A stretch of DNA of 35,799 nt from Alphaproteobacteria bacterium HGW-Alphaproteobacteria-6. GTDB taxonomy: Bacteria; Pseudomonadota; Alphaproteobacteria; Rhodobacterales; Rhodobacteraceae. The translations under genes were made by a program, and so were the position numbers. Shown in pieces: positions 16,675-25,440 of the stretch (the stretch's first letter is position 1; each line of letters opens with the position of its first letter). The notes beneath the pieces were generated by a model. That model searched no databases and was not told the origin of the DNA. It saw only the letters and a program-made list of their open reading frames with translations. The stretch is taken from positions 1 through 35,799 of the forward strand of contig PHEC01000038.1 in NCBI GenBank assembly GCA_002841115.1, read 5' to 3'.

Positions 16675-16700
16675 GGCGGCGGGCTCTGACGCCCGCCGCC
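16675..16700 (-). terminator. Rho-independent terminator of the PAS gene
   Basis: GGCGGCGGGC (16675-16684) and GCCCGCCGCC (16691-16700) form a perfect 10-bp stem over a 6-base loop. Read on the minus strand, it is followed by ACGTTTTCGC. It lies 67 bp past the stop of the PAS_5 gene. Confidence 0.65.
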
Positions 16701-16767
16701 GGCACTCGTTACCGACGCCATGCTGCGTGGGCCGGGCCGGCGCGGAAGGCGGCGCGCCGGGCCGCGA

Positions 16768-17502
16768 TCAGTCGCCCGATCTGACCAGCCGCAGATGGGC
16801 GCGGCTGCGCGGTGGCGCGGCCGGCGTGGATCCGGCAAACCCTGCGCTGTCAGACCCTGCCCCGGCAAAGCCCGCCCCGGGTTCGGCGAAGCCGCGCGCC
16901 GGGGCCGGCAGGACCGGGCCGCCGGCCCCGGTCGGCCGGCCGGCGTCAAGCGCGGTCAGGCGCATCGCGGCGTGATCGAAGCGGCGCGGTGCGCGGCCCA
17001 GCGGCCCTTGCGTCACCAGGCAGCCGAGCGCGCGGCTGATGTCGCCAAGGTCGCTGCGCAAGGGCAGGATCAGCATCGTCGCCTTCAGCACCGGCTTGCC
17101 GAAGCCGGACTCGGCGCCCAGCGTCATCTCGGCGATCTCGGGCCCGGCAAAGACCCGCTCGACCGTCTCGGCCACCGCCGGCCGCGCCGCCGGCGCGAAG
17201 AAGGCGCTGAGTGGCATGCCACGCACCTCCATCCCCATCAGGTCGTTGAGATGCATCCCGGCCAGCCGGAAACGCGCCACCTGCGGCGCGATCCGTTCAA
17301 GGATGAAGGCGTATTCCAGCGCGCATTCGATGCCGCGCGGGTCGATCTCGGCCCGCATCGGCACCTGGCGCCCCTGGCGCAGGGCTTCCCAATAGGCCCG
17401 GACCGCGGCCACCGCGGCAAGGCCCGTCCCGGTTGCGTCCTTCATGCCCTGGCACCTTCTCCTGAAGGGGACGACCCCGCCCCCGGCCTTGATCCTGTCC
17501 AT
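16768..17502 (-). CDS. PAS domain-containing protein (PAS_5 type)
   Basis: A 244-residue cytosolic protein with the PAS_5 pattern common in alphaproteobacteria: RAYWEALRQG, IDPRGIECALEYAFILERIA, RFRLAGMHLNDLMGMEVRGM, LPLRSDLGDISRALGCLV and RAPRRF. ATG 17502 is preferred because the GGVVPFRR leader resembles family N-termini. ATG 17445 has a stronger ribosome binding site (AGGAGAAGG) and is a real alternative. The last 60 residues are Gly-, Ala- and Pro-rich. There is no output domain, so it probably acts through partners. It is divergent from yicC. Confidence 0.8.
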   Translation of the reverse strand: MDRIKAGGGVVPFRRRCQGMKDATGTGLAAVAAVRAYWEALRQGRQVPMRAEIDPRGIECALEYAFILERIAPQVARFRLAGMHLNDLMGMEVRGMPLSAFFAPAARPAVAETVERVFAGPEIAEMTLGAESGFGKPVLKATMLILPLRSDLGDISRALGCLVTQGPLGRAPRRFDHAAMRLTALDAGRPTGAGGPVLPAPARGFAEPGAGFAGAGSDSAGFAGSTPAAPPRSRAHLRLVRSGD

Positions 17503-17603
17503 CGCGCGTCCCTTTCGCCGCCGCCCCCGACAGCCGTTCCGACCCGCGCCCAAGGCCGCGTTGCCGCGGCACTCAGGTTTTGTTAACTCTGGGGCCGGAA
17601 TGC

Positions 17604-17619
17604 TTACCCAAGTCTTAAC
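17604..17619 (+). promoter_or_regulatory. CtrA-like box in the PAS gene / yicC divergent region
   Basis: TTAC-N7-TTAAC (17604-17619) differs by one base from the alphaproteobacterial CtrA box TTAA-N7-TTAAC. The nearby repeat AAGTCTTAA occurs at 17610-17618 and 17652-17660. The site lies between two divergent genes in an AT-rich patch. Chance occurrence is possible. Confidence 0.35.
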
Positions 17620-17660
17620 ATAGCCGTTCCGGGGCCGGCGCGGGGAAGGAAAAGTCTTAA

Positions 17661-18578
17661 ATGGTTAAACCGCACCTGGTCTCGATGACCGGCTTTGCCA
17701 CCCGCCGCGGCGCCGGCGAAGGCCATGACTGGACCTGGGAGGTCCGCAGCGTCAACGGCAAGGGGCTGGACCTGCGCCTGCGCCTGCCGGACTGGATCGA
17801 GGGGCTGGAACCGGCGGCGCGCGCGGCGCTGGCGCGGGTCGCGGCGCGCGGCAATGTCACGCTGTCCCTGAAGCTCGCCCGCGCCGCCGGCGGCGAGGCG
17901 ATGCGGATCAACCCGGCCGGCCTTGACGCGGCGCTCGCGGCGCTGTCGCTGATCCGGGCGCGGGCCGAGGCGGCTGGGCTGACGCTTGCCGACCCGTCGC
18001 CGGCCGATATCATGGGCCTGCGCGGCGTCACCGACCAGGGCGGCGAGATCGAGGATACCGCACCGCTGCTGGCAGTCCTTCTGGCTGATCTCGGCCCGCT
18101 GATGACCGATTTCAAGGCTGCGCGCGATGCCGAGGGGGCGGCGCTGGCGCGCCTGGTCGCCGGCCAGATCGACCGCATCGCCAGCCTGACCGCCGAGGCC
18201 GCCGCCGCCGCCCTTGCCCGCCGGCCGGAGATCGAGCGCGCCTTGCGCGACAACCTGGCCCGGGTGCTGGCCGGCGCCGCCGAGGCCGAGCCTTCGCGCA
18301 TCGCCCAGGAACTGGCGCTGATGGTGGTCAAGGCCGATGTCACCGAAGAGATCGACCGGCTCGGCGCCCATATCGGTGCCGCCCGCGCGCTCCTGGCCGA
18401 AGCGGGATCGGTCGGGGCTGGATCGGTCGGGCGCAAGCTCGACTTCCTGATGCAGGAATTCATGCGCGAGGCCAACACGCTCTGTTCCAAATCGGGCAAT
18501 GCCGCCCTGACCCGGATCGGGCTTGACCTCAAGACCGTCATCGACCAGATGCGCGAGCAGGTCCAGAACGTGGAATGA
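17661..18578 (+). CDS. yicC: YicC/YloC family endoribonuclease
   Basis: A 305-residue YicC-family protein. The N-terminal signature [10 protein letters not shown] is followed by [20 protein letters not shown]. The C-terminal conserved region includes [33 protein letters not shown] and [14 protein letters not shown]. Family members are reported to be RNA endonucleases. GAAGGAAAAG lies upstream of ATG 17661. A 15-bp in-frame duplication (GGATCGGTCGGG at 18405 and 18420) inserts GSVGA just before the conserved [10 protein letters not shown] block. The gene sits 10 bp before gmk, an arrangement widely conserved in bacteria. Confidence 0.92.
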   Translation: MVKPHLVSMTGFATRRGAGEGHDWTWEVRSVNGKGLDLRLRLPDWIEGLEPAARAALARVAARGNVTLSLKLARAAGGEAMRINPAGLDAALAALSLIRARAEAAGLTLADPSPADIMGLRGVTDQGGEIEDTAPLLAVLLADLGPLMTDFKAARDAEGAALARLVAGQIDRIASLTAEAAAAALARRPEIERALRDNLARVLAGAAEAEPSRIAQELALMVVKADVTEEIDRLGAHIGAARALLAEAGSVGAGSVGRKLDFLMQEFMREANTLCSKSGNAALTRIGLDLKTVIDQMREQVQNVE

Positions 18579-18588
18579 CGGGGGAACG

Positions 18589-19224
18589 ATGACGCGCCGC
18601 GGACTGCTGATCATCCTGTCGTCGCCCTCGGGGGCGGGCAAGTCGACGCTGGCGCGCCGGCTGATGGCACAAGACCCCGCCCTGCGCTTCTCGGTCTCGG
18701 CCACCACCCGCGCGCCGCGGCCCGGCGAGCGCGACGGGGTCGAGTATTTCTTCAAGGCCAAGGCCGAGTTCGAGGCGATGGTGGCGAATGGCGAGATGCT
18801 GGAACATGCCGAGGTCTTCGGCAACCGCTACGGCTCGCCCAAGGGACCGGTCGAGGCGGCGATGGCCGCGGGGCGCGACACGCTTTTCGACATCGACTGG
18901 CAGGGCGGCCAGCAGATCCGCAATTCCGCCCTTGGCAAGGATGTGGTGTCGGTCTTCGTGCTGCCGCCCTCGATCGGCGAACTGGAACGGCGCCTGCGCG
19001 GCCGCGACCAGGACAGCGAGGCGGTGATCGCGGCGCGGATGGCGAAATCGCAGGCCGAGATCAGCCACTGGGCGGAATATGACTATGTGCTGGTCAATGA
19101 CGACATCGACCGCGCCGAGGCCGATCTGAAAACCATCCTTGCCGCCGAGCGGATGCGCCGCGACCGCCAGCCGGGCCTGAGCGATTTCGTCCGCGGCCTG
19201 AACCGGGAGTTCGAGAGCCGATGA
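18589..19224 (+). CDS. gmk: Guanylate kinase
   Basis: A 211-residue guanylate kinase that phosphorylates GMP to GDP with ATP. The P-loop is [10 protein letters not shown] (residues 11-20). GMP-binding blocks are [20 protein letters not shown] and [13 protein letters not shown], and the lid and C-terminal region include [23 protein letters not shown] 18589 lies behind GGGGGAA, 10 bp after yicC. It overlaps the next gene by 4 bp, giving a tightly packed yicC-gmk-carbonic anhydrase run. Confidence 0.96.
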   Translation: MTRRGLLIILSSPSGAGKSTLARRLMAQDPALRFSVSATTRAPRPGERDGVEYFFKAKAEFEAMVANGEMLEHAEVFGNRYGSPKGPVEAAMAAGRDTLFDIDWQGGQQIRNSALGKDVVSVFVLPPSIGELERRLRGRDQDSEAVIAARMAKSQAEISHWAEYDYVLVNDDIDRAEADLKTILAAERMRRDRQPGLSDFVRGLNREFESR

Positions 19225-19739
19225 TCTACGCTCTGGACGGCAGGGAACCGGTGATCGGCCGCGATGTCTGGATCGCCCCCGGCGCCCATGTGATCGGCGA
19301 TGTGGTGCTGGAGGACGAGGCCGGCATCTGGTTCGGCGCGGTGCTGCGCGGCGACAACGAGGTGATCCGGGTCGGGCGCGGCACCAACATCCAGGAAAAC
19401 TGCGTTCTGCACACCGATATCGGCTTTCCGCTGATGATCGGCGCCGATTGCACCATCGGCCACAAGGCGATGCTGCATGGCTGTCAGGTCGGCGACGGCA
19501 GCCTGGTCGGCATGGGCGCCGCCGTGCTCAATGGCGCGGTGATCGGGCAGGGCTGCCTGATCGGGGCCGGCGCGCTGGTCACCGAGGGCAAGGTCATTCC
19601 CGACGGCAGTCTGGTGACGGGTGCGCCGGGCCGGGTGGTGCGCAGCCTCGACGGCGCGGCGCGGGCCGGGCTGCTGGCCTCGGCCGAGGGCTACCGGGCC
19701 AAAGCGGCGCGCTATCGCGCCGGGCTGCGGGCATTGTGA
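19221..19739 (+). CDS. Gamma carbonic anhydrase family protein
   Basis: A 172-residue left-handed beta-helix protein of the gamma carbonic anhydrase/YrdA family. Hexapeptide-type turns run through residues 10-130. Three histidines fit the zinc site: His64 (VLHTDIG), His81 and His86 (GHKAMLHG). WFGAVLRGD matches the conserved active-site strand. Many family members bind metal without measurable carbonic anhydrase activity, so catalysis is uncertain. It overlaps gmk by ATGA. Confidence 0.9.
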   Translation: MIYALDGREPVIGRDVWIAPGAHVIGDVVLEDEAGIWFGAVLRGDNEVIRVGRGTNIQENCVLHTDIGFPLMIGADCTIGHKAMLHGCQVGDGSLVGMGAAVLNGAVIGQGCLIGAGALVTEGKVIPDGSLVTGAPGRVVRSLDGAARAGLLASAEGYRAKAARYRAGLRAL

Positions 19740-19791
19740 GGGGCGCGCGCGAGGCGCGGTGTCACGCATGAAGGCAGGGAAGGACAGACCC

Positions 19792-21030
19792 ATGAGCGAG
19801 ACGACCGAAACCCCCGGCATCCCCGAAACCCCCGGCATCCCCGAAACCCTGGTCCGCCGCAGCCCCTGGCCGGACAGCGTCAGCCGGGCGGTGGTGATGC
19901 CCCTGCAACCCTCGGTGGTCTATGCCTCGGCCGACCCCGACCAGCTTGACGCGCAGTATGAGGGCCGGGTCGCCGGCTTTACCTATGCGCGCGAGGGCCA
20001 TCCCAATGCCAGCGTCCTTGCCGCCCGGATCGACGCGCTGGAAGGCGCGCCGGCGGCCGGCGGCGGCGGGCTGATCCTCGGCTCGGGGATGGCGGCGGTT
20101 TCGGCGGTGCTGCTGGGGCTCTTGAAGGCGGGCGACCATGTGCTGGGCGGCGATCAGCTTTATGGCCGCACACTCAGGCTGATGGCGCAGGACCTGCCGC
20201 GCCTCGGCATCGCCACCAGCCTTGCCGACCCGACCGATGCGGCCGCCTTCGCCGCCGCGATCCGCCCCGAGACCCGGCTGATCCTGGTCGAGGTGGTGTC
20301 GAACCCGACGCTGCGGGTCGCCGACATGGAAGGGATCATCGCGCTGGCGCGGGCGCGCGGCATCGCGGTGGCGGTCGACAACACCTTCACCACCCCGCGC
20401 GGCTACCGGCCCTTCGGGCACGGCGCCGATATCGTCATCCATTCGGTGACCAAGATGCTGGCCGGCCATTCCGACGTGACGCTGGGCTATGTCGCGACGC
20501 GCGATCCCGCGCAGTCCCGCGCGATCCGCGACTTCGCGGTGACCACGGGCATGACGCCAAGCCCGTTCGACTGCTGGCTGGCCGACCGCGGGCTGATGTC
20601 GTTCCATCTGCGCTATGACCGGGCCGAGGCCAATGCCGCCGCGCTCGCCGATCATCTGGCCGGGCTGGCGGGCGTGGCCCGGGTGATCTATCCGACCCGC
20701 GCCGATCATCCCGACCACAACCGGGCGCGGGCCATCCTGGGCGCGCGTGGCGGCCATATGCTGTCTTTCGAGGTCAGGGGCGGGCGGGCGGCGGCCAATG
20801 CGCTGACCCGCGCCATGCCCGATGTCGCCTTCGCCCCGACGCTGGGTGATATCGGCACCACGCTGTCGCATCCGGCCTCGTCCTCGCACCGCTTGCTCGA
20901 CGGCGCCGGGCGGGCGGCGATTGGCATATCCGAGGGGTTCTTCCGGGTCTCGGTCGGGGTCGAGGATATCGCGGTCCTGAAGCGCGACTTCGCCGCCGGG
21001 GTTGGCGCGGCGCAAGAGGCGGCGGGCTGA
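19792..21030 (+). CDS. Cys/Met metabolism PLP-dependent enzyme
   Basis: A 412-residue fold-type I PLP enzyme of the trans-sulfuration family (cystathionine gamma-synthase, cystathionine beta- or gamma-lyase, methionine gamma-lyase). ATG 19792 lies behind GGGAAGGA. The cofactor Lys is Lys221 in HSVTKMLAGHSDVTLG. Other blocks are GSGMAAVSAVLLGLLKAGDH, NPTLRVADM, VDNTFTTP and SHPASSSHR. Sequence does not separate lyase from synthase. An 18-bp repeat (19807-19824 and 19825-19842) encodes ETPGIP twice near the N-terminus, ahead of the catalytic domain. Confidence 0.88.
   Translation: MSETTETPGIPETPGIPETLVRRSPWPDSVSRAVVMPLQPSVVYASADPDQLDAQYEGRVAGFTYAREGHPNASVLAARIDALEGAPAAGGGGLILGSGMAAVSAVLLGLLKAGDHVLGGDQLYGRTLRLMAQDLPRLGIATSLADPTDAAAFAAAIRPETRLILVEVVSNPTLRVADMEGIIALARARGIAVAVDNTFTTPRGYRPFGHGADIVIHSVTKMLAGHSDVTLGYVATRDPAQSRAIRDFAVTTGMTPSPFDCWLADRGLMSFHLRYDRAEANAAALADHLAGLAGVARVIYPTRADHPDHNRARAILGARGGHMLSFEVRGGRAAANALTRAMPDVAFAPTLGDIGTTLSHPASSSHRLLDGAGRAAIGISEGFFRVSVGVEDIAVLKRDFAAGVGAAQEAAG
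19807..19842 (+). repeat. Two perfect tandem 18-bp in-frame repeats
   Basis: GAAACCCCCGGCATCCCC occurs twice without a mismatch, at 19807-19824 and 19825-19842, followed by a 7-base partial copy. Each copy encodes ETPGIP near the start of the PLP enzyme. Confidence 0.9.
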
Positions 21031-21031
21031 T

Positions 21032-21059
21032 CGCGGCTCAGTCTGAACGCGGCTCAGTC
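21032..21059. repeat. 12-bp direct repeat at the convergent gene ends
   Basis: CGCGGCTCAGTC occurs at 21032-21043 and 21048-21059, a 16-bp period. The second copy contains the stop codon (21054-21056) of the minus-strand gene, so that gene's 3' end is duplicated into the gap. Confidence 0.85.
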
Positions 21060-21446
21060 GCCGGGCGCCGGCGGCGCGAGAATGATCAGGTCGAAGTCGA
21101 TGCCCCGGCAATGGCCGCGCACCTCGGCGATGACGGCGCCGGGGTCGGGCAGCGGCCGGGTCAGCGCGCGCAGCGGGCCGCGGTAGCCCAGCACCATCAG
21201 CCGCTGCGCAAGGTCGAGAATGTCGAACCCCGGCCCGAACAGCGGCGCAATCACCAGATCCGGCATCACCCGGGCCAGAAGCGATGCGTCAAGCGTGACA
21301 TAGCGGGTCAGGACCAGCGCCGGGCCGGCCTGCCCGGTCAGCCGCGCCAGCATCGCCGGCCCGACCTCGACGGCAAGGCAGCGTGGTTCGTGCTCGGCCC
21401 CGTGCCCTGAGCGGCCCGCGGCGGCGCTGTCCGAATCGATCGTCAT
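21054..21446 (-). CDS. Conserved-looking protein of unknown function
   Basis: A 130-residue protein from ATG 21446 with a modest GAAGG site. I recognise no named domain. The core has alternating hydrophobic strands (LAVEVG, ALVLTRYVTL, LVIAPLFGPGFDILDLAQRL, LRALTRPLPDPGAVIAEV) that resemble a CheY-like or Rossmann-like alpha/beta sheet. It ends in GIDFDLIILAPP. The composition is soluble, without signal peptide or membrane segment. It is convergent with the PLP enzyme gene and divergent from phoR. Good codon bias and a coherent hydrophobic pattern support a real gene. Confidence 0.65.
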   Translation of the reverse strand: MTIDSDSAAAGRSGHGAEHEPRCLAVEVGPAMLARLTGQAGPALVLTRYVTLDASLLARVMPDLVIAPLFGPGFDILDLAQRLMVLGYRGPLRALTRPLPDPGAVIAEVRGHCRGIDFDLIILAPPAPGD

Positions 21447-21645
21447 GTCGTCCGAGCCTTCTTGCGCCGAATGTTCCTGACGGTGCCGATCTGATCGCTT
21501 GATGGACGTGCGACCGGCCGGGTTTTCGCGTCAAGGTTTATCCGGCCTTGGCGGATGATCAAAGCGCAAAGGGGCCCCGTGGTTTACATTTTCCGCGGGC
21601 GCGGGCAGGCTGGCGGCGCGCTGGCGCATCGGCATGGGGACGACG

Positions 21646-22740
21646 ATGGACAATCTTGCCGACGATCCGGCCGTGTCGCTGGGCGCCCTGCGCGCGATCC
21701 TCGGCGCGCTGCCGATGGCGGTGATCCTGGTCGATGCGCAGGAACGGGTGATCCTGGCCAATGCCGCGGCGCGCGTGCTTCTGGGCGAGGGGATCGAGGG
21801 CCGGGTCCTGAGCGCCGTCCTGCGCCACCCCGCCTTCGTCGCCGCGATCGAGGAAACCCTGGCCGAGGGCCGGGCCAGCGACGTGCGCGTCACCCTGCCC
21901 GACAAGGGCGGCGAGACCCATCTGGCAGTCCGCTCCGCCGCCATCCCGGCCCCGGCTGCGGGCCAGGCGGGCGGCGCGGCGGGCGGGCGCGCGGCGCTGG
22001 TCAGCTTCGAGGACATGACGGCGCTGGAACAGTCGGTCTCGATGCGGCGCGATTTCGTCGCCAATGTCAGCCACGAATTGCGCACCCCCCTGACCGCCCT
22101 TGTCGGCTTCATCGAGACGCTGCGCGGGGCGGCACGCGACGATCCGGCGGCGCGCGAACGCTTCCTTGGCATCATGGAGCGCGAGGCCGGGCGGATGATT
22201 CGCCTGGTCAGCGACCTTCTGTCGCTGAGCCGGGTCGAGGCCGAGGAACGCCGCCGCCCCGCCGATCGGGTCGAGGTGGCGGCGCTCCTGCGCTCGGTCA
22301 TGGCCTCGCACCGCGATCCGGCGGCGGCGGCGGGGGTGGCGCTGACGCTCGATGCGCCCGATGGTCCGGTGACGCTGCGCGCCGATGCCGACCAACTGGT
22401 GCAGGTCTTTCACAACCTGATCGAGAATGCGCTGAAATACGGCGCCTCGGGTGGCGCGGTGACGATCTGTCTGACCCGGATCGAGCGCGAGCCGGTGTTG
22501 CGCGGCCCGGCGGTCGAGATCGCGGTGACCGACCGCGGCGAGGGGATCGATCCCTTGCACCTGCCGCGGCTGACCGAGCGATTCTACCGCGTCGATACCC
22601 ACCGGTCGCGCGAGAAGGGCGGCACCGGGCTTGGCCTTGCCATCGTCAAGCATATCGTCAACCGCCATCGCGGCCGGCTCCGGATCGACAGCGAGATCGG
22701 AAAAGGCAGCACCTTCAGGGTGATCCTGCCGGCGGGCTGA
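21646..22740 (+). CDS. phoR: PhoR-type sensor histidine kinase, no membrane segment
   Basis: A 364-residue histidine kinase from ATG 21646, behind GGGGA; ATG 21634 is an alternative. A PAS-like domain covers residues about 15-125. The phosphoacceptor is His143 in VSHELRTPLTAL. The ATPase domain has N box HNLIENALKYG, G1 VTDRGEGID, F box RFYRVD and G2 GTGLGLAIVKHI. No transmembrane helix is seen, unlike E. coli PhoR. The position before pstSCAB-phoU-phoB supports the phosphate role, with signal input probably through PstB/PhoU. Confidence 0.88.
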   Translation: MDNLADDPAVSLGALRAILGALPMAVILVDAQERVILANAAARVLLGEGIEGRVLSAVLRHPAFVAAIEETLAEGRASDVRVTLPDKGGETHLAVRSAAIPAPAAGQAGGAAGGRAALVSFEDMTALEQSVSMRRDFVANVSHELRTPLTALVGFIETLRGAARDDPAARERFLGIMEREAGRMIRLVSDLLSLSRVEAEERRRPADRVEVAALLRSVMASHRDPAAAAGVALTLDAPDGPVTLRADADQLVQVFHNLIENALKYGASGGAVTICLTRIEREPVLRGPAVEIAVTDRGEGIDPLHLPRLTERFYRVDTHRSREKGGTGLGLAIVKHIVNRHRGRLRIDSEIGKGSTFRVILPAG

Positions 22741-22788
22741 GCGGCGGGCGGGCCGGACCGGCGCTGCGGCGCCGCCTGCGTCATGAAA

Positions 22789-22810
22789 CTGTTACACAAG
22801 CGTCACAAAA
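22789..22810 (+). promoter_or_regulatory. Pho box upstream of pstS
   Basis: Two 11-bp units, CTGTTAC+ACAA (22789-22799) and GCGTCAC+AAAA (22800-22810), match the PhoB site of two CTGTCAC-like heptamers with A-rich 4-bp spacers. It lies 79 bp before ATG 22889 in the phoR-pstS gap. This predicts strong induction of the pst genes at low phosphate, with phoR outside this promoter. Confidence 0.8.
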
Positions 22811-22888
22811 GCATAGCCGGCCATGCCTAGACGGGGGCAGAGCCAGCCCGGGGGGGCTGGTCGCAACCCGACTTGCAGGAGTGATGCA

Positions 22889-23956
22889 ATGACAGTCGTG
22901 AAACCGGGCCTTGCCCTTTCGATTTCCGCCCTGGCGCTTTTCGCTGCCGCCGGTGCCGCCACGGCGCGCGATCAGGTCCGCGTGGTCGGATCCTCGACGG
23001 TGTTTCCCTATAGCCAGGCCGCGGCCGAGAACTTTGCCAACGCGACCGGCATGGCGGCCCCGGTGGTCGAATCGACCGGCACCGGCGGCGGCATGAAGAT
23101 CTTCTGCGGCGGCGTCGGTGTCGATCATGCCGACATCACCGGCGCCTCGCGGGCGATGAAGAAATCCGAATACGAACTTTGCGCCCAGAACGGCGTCACC
23201 GACATCACCGAGGTGCTGATCGGCTATGACGGGCTGTCGATCGCGGTGTCGCGCGCCAGCGCCCATGACTGGGCACTGACCGAGACGCAGATCTACCAGG
23301 CGCTGGCCGCCGAGGTCGAGGTCAATGGCGACTGGGTCGCCAACCCCTTCAAGAAGTGGTCCGAGATCGACGCGGGCCTGCCCGACGAGGCGATCCTCGC
23401 CTATGGGCCGCCGCCGACCTCGGGCACCCGCGACGCCTTTGTCGAACTGGCGATGCATGACGGCTGCAAGGCCCTGCCTTATGTGAAGAACCTCAAGGAA
23501 ACCCTTGAGAAGAAAGACTTCGACGCTTTCGTGACCGAGCGCTGTTCGCGCATGCGCCAGGACGGTCCCTTCGTCGAGGCCGGCGAGAACGACAACCTGA
23601 TCGTGCAGCGCCTCGAGGCCGATCCGCATGCCATCGGCATCTTCGGCTATTCGTTCCTCTACGAGAACCAGGACAAGCTGACCGGCATTCCGGTCAACGG
23701 CGTGGCCCCGTCCTCCGAGACCATCGCCGACTTTTCCTATGGGGTGGCGCGGCCGATCTACTTCTACGTCAAGAATGCCCATCGCGGCGTCATTCCGGGG
23801 CTGGACGAGTTCATCGCGGAATATGTCTCCGACACGGCGATCGGCGACGGCGGCTATGCCCAGGAACGCGGCCTGACCGTGCTGGCGCCCGATCTGCTGA
23901 TCGAACAGCAGGACAAGGCGACCGGTGCGGCGACGATGACCGCGCCGCAAAGCTGA
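22889..23956 (+). CDS. pstS: Phosphate ABC transporter substrate-binding protein
   Basis: A 355-residue periplasmic phosphate-binding protein starting at ATG 22889 after AGGAGTG. The signal peptide ends in GAATA, before RDQVRVVGSSTVFPYSQ. Phosphate-contact loops are GSSTVFPY, ESTGTGGGMKIFC, DITGASRAMK and PPTSGTRDAF. Its sequence follows the longer, PstS-like branch seen in alphaproteobacteria. It is the first gene after the Pho box. Confidence 0.95.
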   Translation: MTVVKPGLALSISALALFAAAGAATARDQVRVVGSSTVFPYSQAAAENFANATGMAAPVVESTGTGGGMKIFCGGVGVDHADITGASRAMKKSEYELCAQNGVTDITEVLIGYDGLSIAVSRASAHDWALTETQIYQALAAEVEVNGDWVANPFKKWSEIDAGLPDEAILAYGPPPTSGTRDAFVELAMHDGCKALPYVKNLKETLEKKDFDAFVTERCSRMRQDGPFVEAGENDNLIVQRLEADPHAIGIFGYSFLYENQDKLTGIPVNGVAPSSETIADFSYGVARPIYFYVKNAHRGVIPGLDEFIAEYVSDTAIGDGGYAQERGLTVLAPDLLIEQQDKATGAATMTAPQS

Positions 23957-24045
23957 GCCACGACGACAAGAGCGGCGGGCCGGCCCCTTCGCCGGGTGGC
24001 GGCCGGGGCAGGGACATTCGACCAGACCGCGATCGGGGCGCGCTT

Positions 24046-25428
24046 ATGACCGGCATTGCCTTTCTTCTTCTGTTTCTGGCGGCGCTTGCCGGCTATCTGG
24101 TCAATCGCCAGGCGGCCCGGGCGATCCGCGCCGGCGGCGCGCCGCTGCATTCGCTCGGGCTTTACCATGGCGGCTATGCCGCGCTGATGATGCTGGTGCC
24201 GGGGCTGATCTTCCTTCTGGCCTGGCTGGCGCTGCAGGGCCCGGTGGTCGATGCGCTGGTGATGGCCGGCCTGCCCGAGGGCACGGTCAGTGAGGCCGGC
24301 GGGGCCGGATCGGCCGGCGCGCTGGTTCTGGCCGAGGTCCGCTCGATCGCCTCGGGCCGGATCTTCGGCACTCCCGAGGCCTGGAAGATCGAGGCGGCGG
24401 CGCGGATGACCGCACTTCATGGCGGCGCGCGCCAGCTGATGCTGATCGGGCTTGCCGCGATCCTCGCCGGCGGCTTCGCCTTTGCCCGCAGCCGGGTCAG
24501 CGCGGCGTTCCGCGCCCGCCAGGGGGTCGAGCGGATCATCCTCGGGCTGATGATCTTCTGCTCGCTGGTGGCGATCTTCACCACGCTCGGCATCGTGCTG
24601 TCGCTGGTCTTCGAAAGCTGGCGGTTCTTCGCGATGGTGCCGGTGCACGAGTTTCTCTTCGGCCTGAACTGGGAGCCGCAGATCCCGATCCGCGCCGACC
24701 AGATCGCCGGGGCCGGCGCCTTCGGCTGGCTGCCGGTGATCCTTGGCACCTTCGTCATCACCGTGATCGCGCTGACCGTCGCGGTGCCGGTCGGGCTTTA
24801 TGCCGCGATCTATCTCAACGAATTCGCCAGCCCGCGCTTTCGCGCCGTCGCCAAACCGGTGCTCGAGGTGCTGGCCGGGATCCCGACCGTGGTCTACGGC
24901 TTCTTCGCCATCCTGACCGTGGCGCCGGCGCTGCGCTCGGGCGCCTCGGCGCTGGGGATCGCGATGTCGCCCAATACCGCGCTGGCGGCCGGCGGGGTGA
25001 TGGCGATCATGCTCATTCCCTTCATCTCGTCCTTTGCCGATGACGCCCTGTCGGCGGTGCCGCGCAGTTTGCGCGACGGCTCGCTGGCGCTGGGATCGAC
25101 GCGGGCCGAGACGATGATGAAGGTGCTGTTCCCGGCCGCCATTCCCGGCATCGTCGGCGGCGTCCTCCTGGCGGTCAGCCGGGCGATCGGCGAGACGATG
25201 ATCGTGGTGATGGCGGCGGGGCTGATCGCCCGGCTGACGATCAATCCGCTCGACAGCGTGACCACGGTCACCGTGCAGATCGTGACGCTGCTGATCGGCG
25301 ACACCTCGTTCGACAACCCCAAGACGCTGGCCGCCTTCGCGCTGGGGCTGATGCTGTTCCTGGTCACCCTGGGGATCAACATCGTCGCCCTTGGCATCGT
25401 GCGCAAATACCGTGAAATCTATGACTGA
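24046..25428 (+). CDS. pstC: Phosphate ABC transporter permease PstC
   Basis: A 460-residue inner-membrane permease, longer than E. coli PstC (319 aa). Its N-terminal region, with helices at residues about 2-22 and 45-65, matches the extra DUF3708-type domain of alphaproteobacterial PstC. The permease core has DGSLALGSTRAETMMKVLFP as the ATPase-contact loop. VLAGIPTVVYGFFA and SRAIGETMIVVMAAG are conserved blocks. No strong ribosome binding site precedes ATG 24046. It lies 89 bp after pstS. Confidence 0.93.
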   Translation: MTGIAFLLLFLAALAGYLVNRQAARAIRAGGAPLHSLGLYHGGYAALMMLVPGLIFLLAWLALQGPVVDALVMAGLPEGTVSEAGGAGSAGALVLAEVRSIASGRIFGTPEAWKIEAAARMTALHGGARQLMLIGLAAILAGGFAFARSRVSAAFRARQGVERIILGLMIFCSLVAIFTTLGIVLSLVFESWRFFAMVPVHEFLFGLNWEPQIPIRADQIAGAGAFGWLPVILGTFVITVIALTVAVPVGLYAAIYLNEFASPRFRAVAKPVLEVLAGIPTVVYGFFAILTVAPALRSGASALGIAMSPNTALAAGGVMAIMLIPFISSFADDALSAVPRSLRDGSLALGSTRAETMMKVLFPAAIPGIVGGVLLAVSRAIGETMIVVMAAGLIARLTINPLDSVTTVTVQIVTLLIGDTSFDNPKTLAAFALGLMLFLVTLGINIVALGIVRKYREIYD

Positions 25429-25440
25429 GGACATCCGGGC

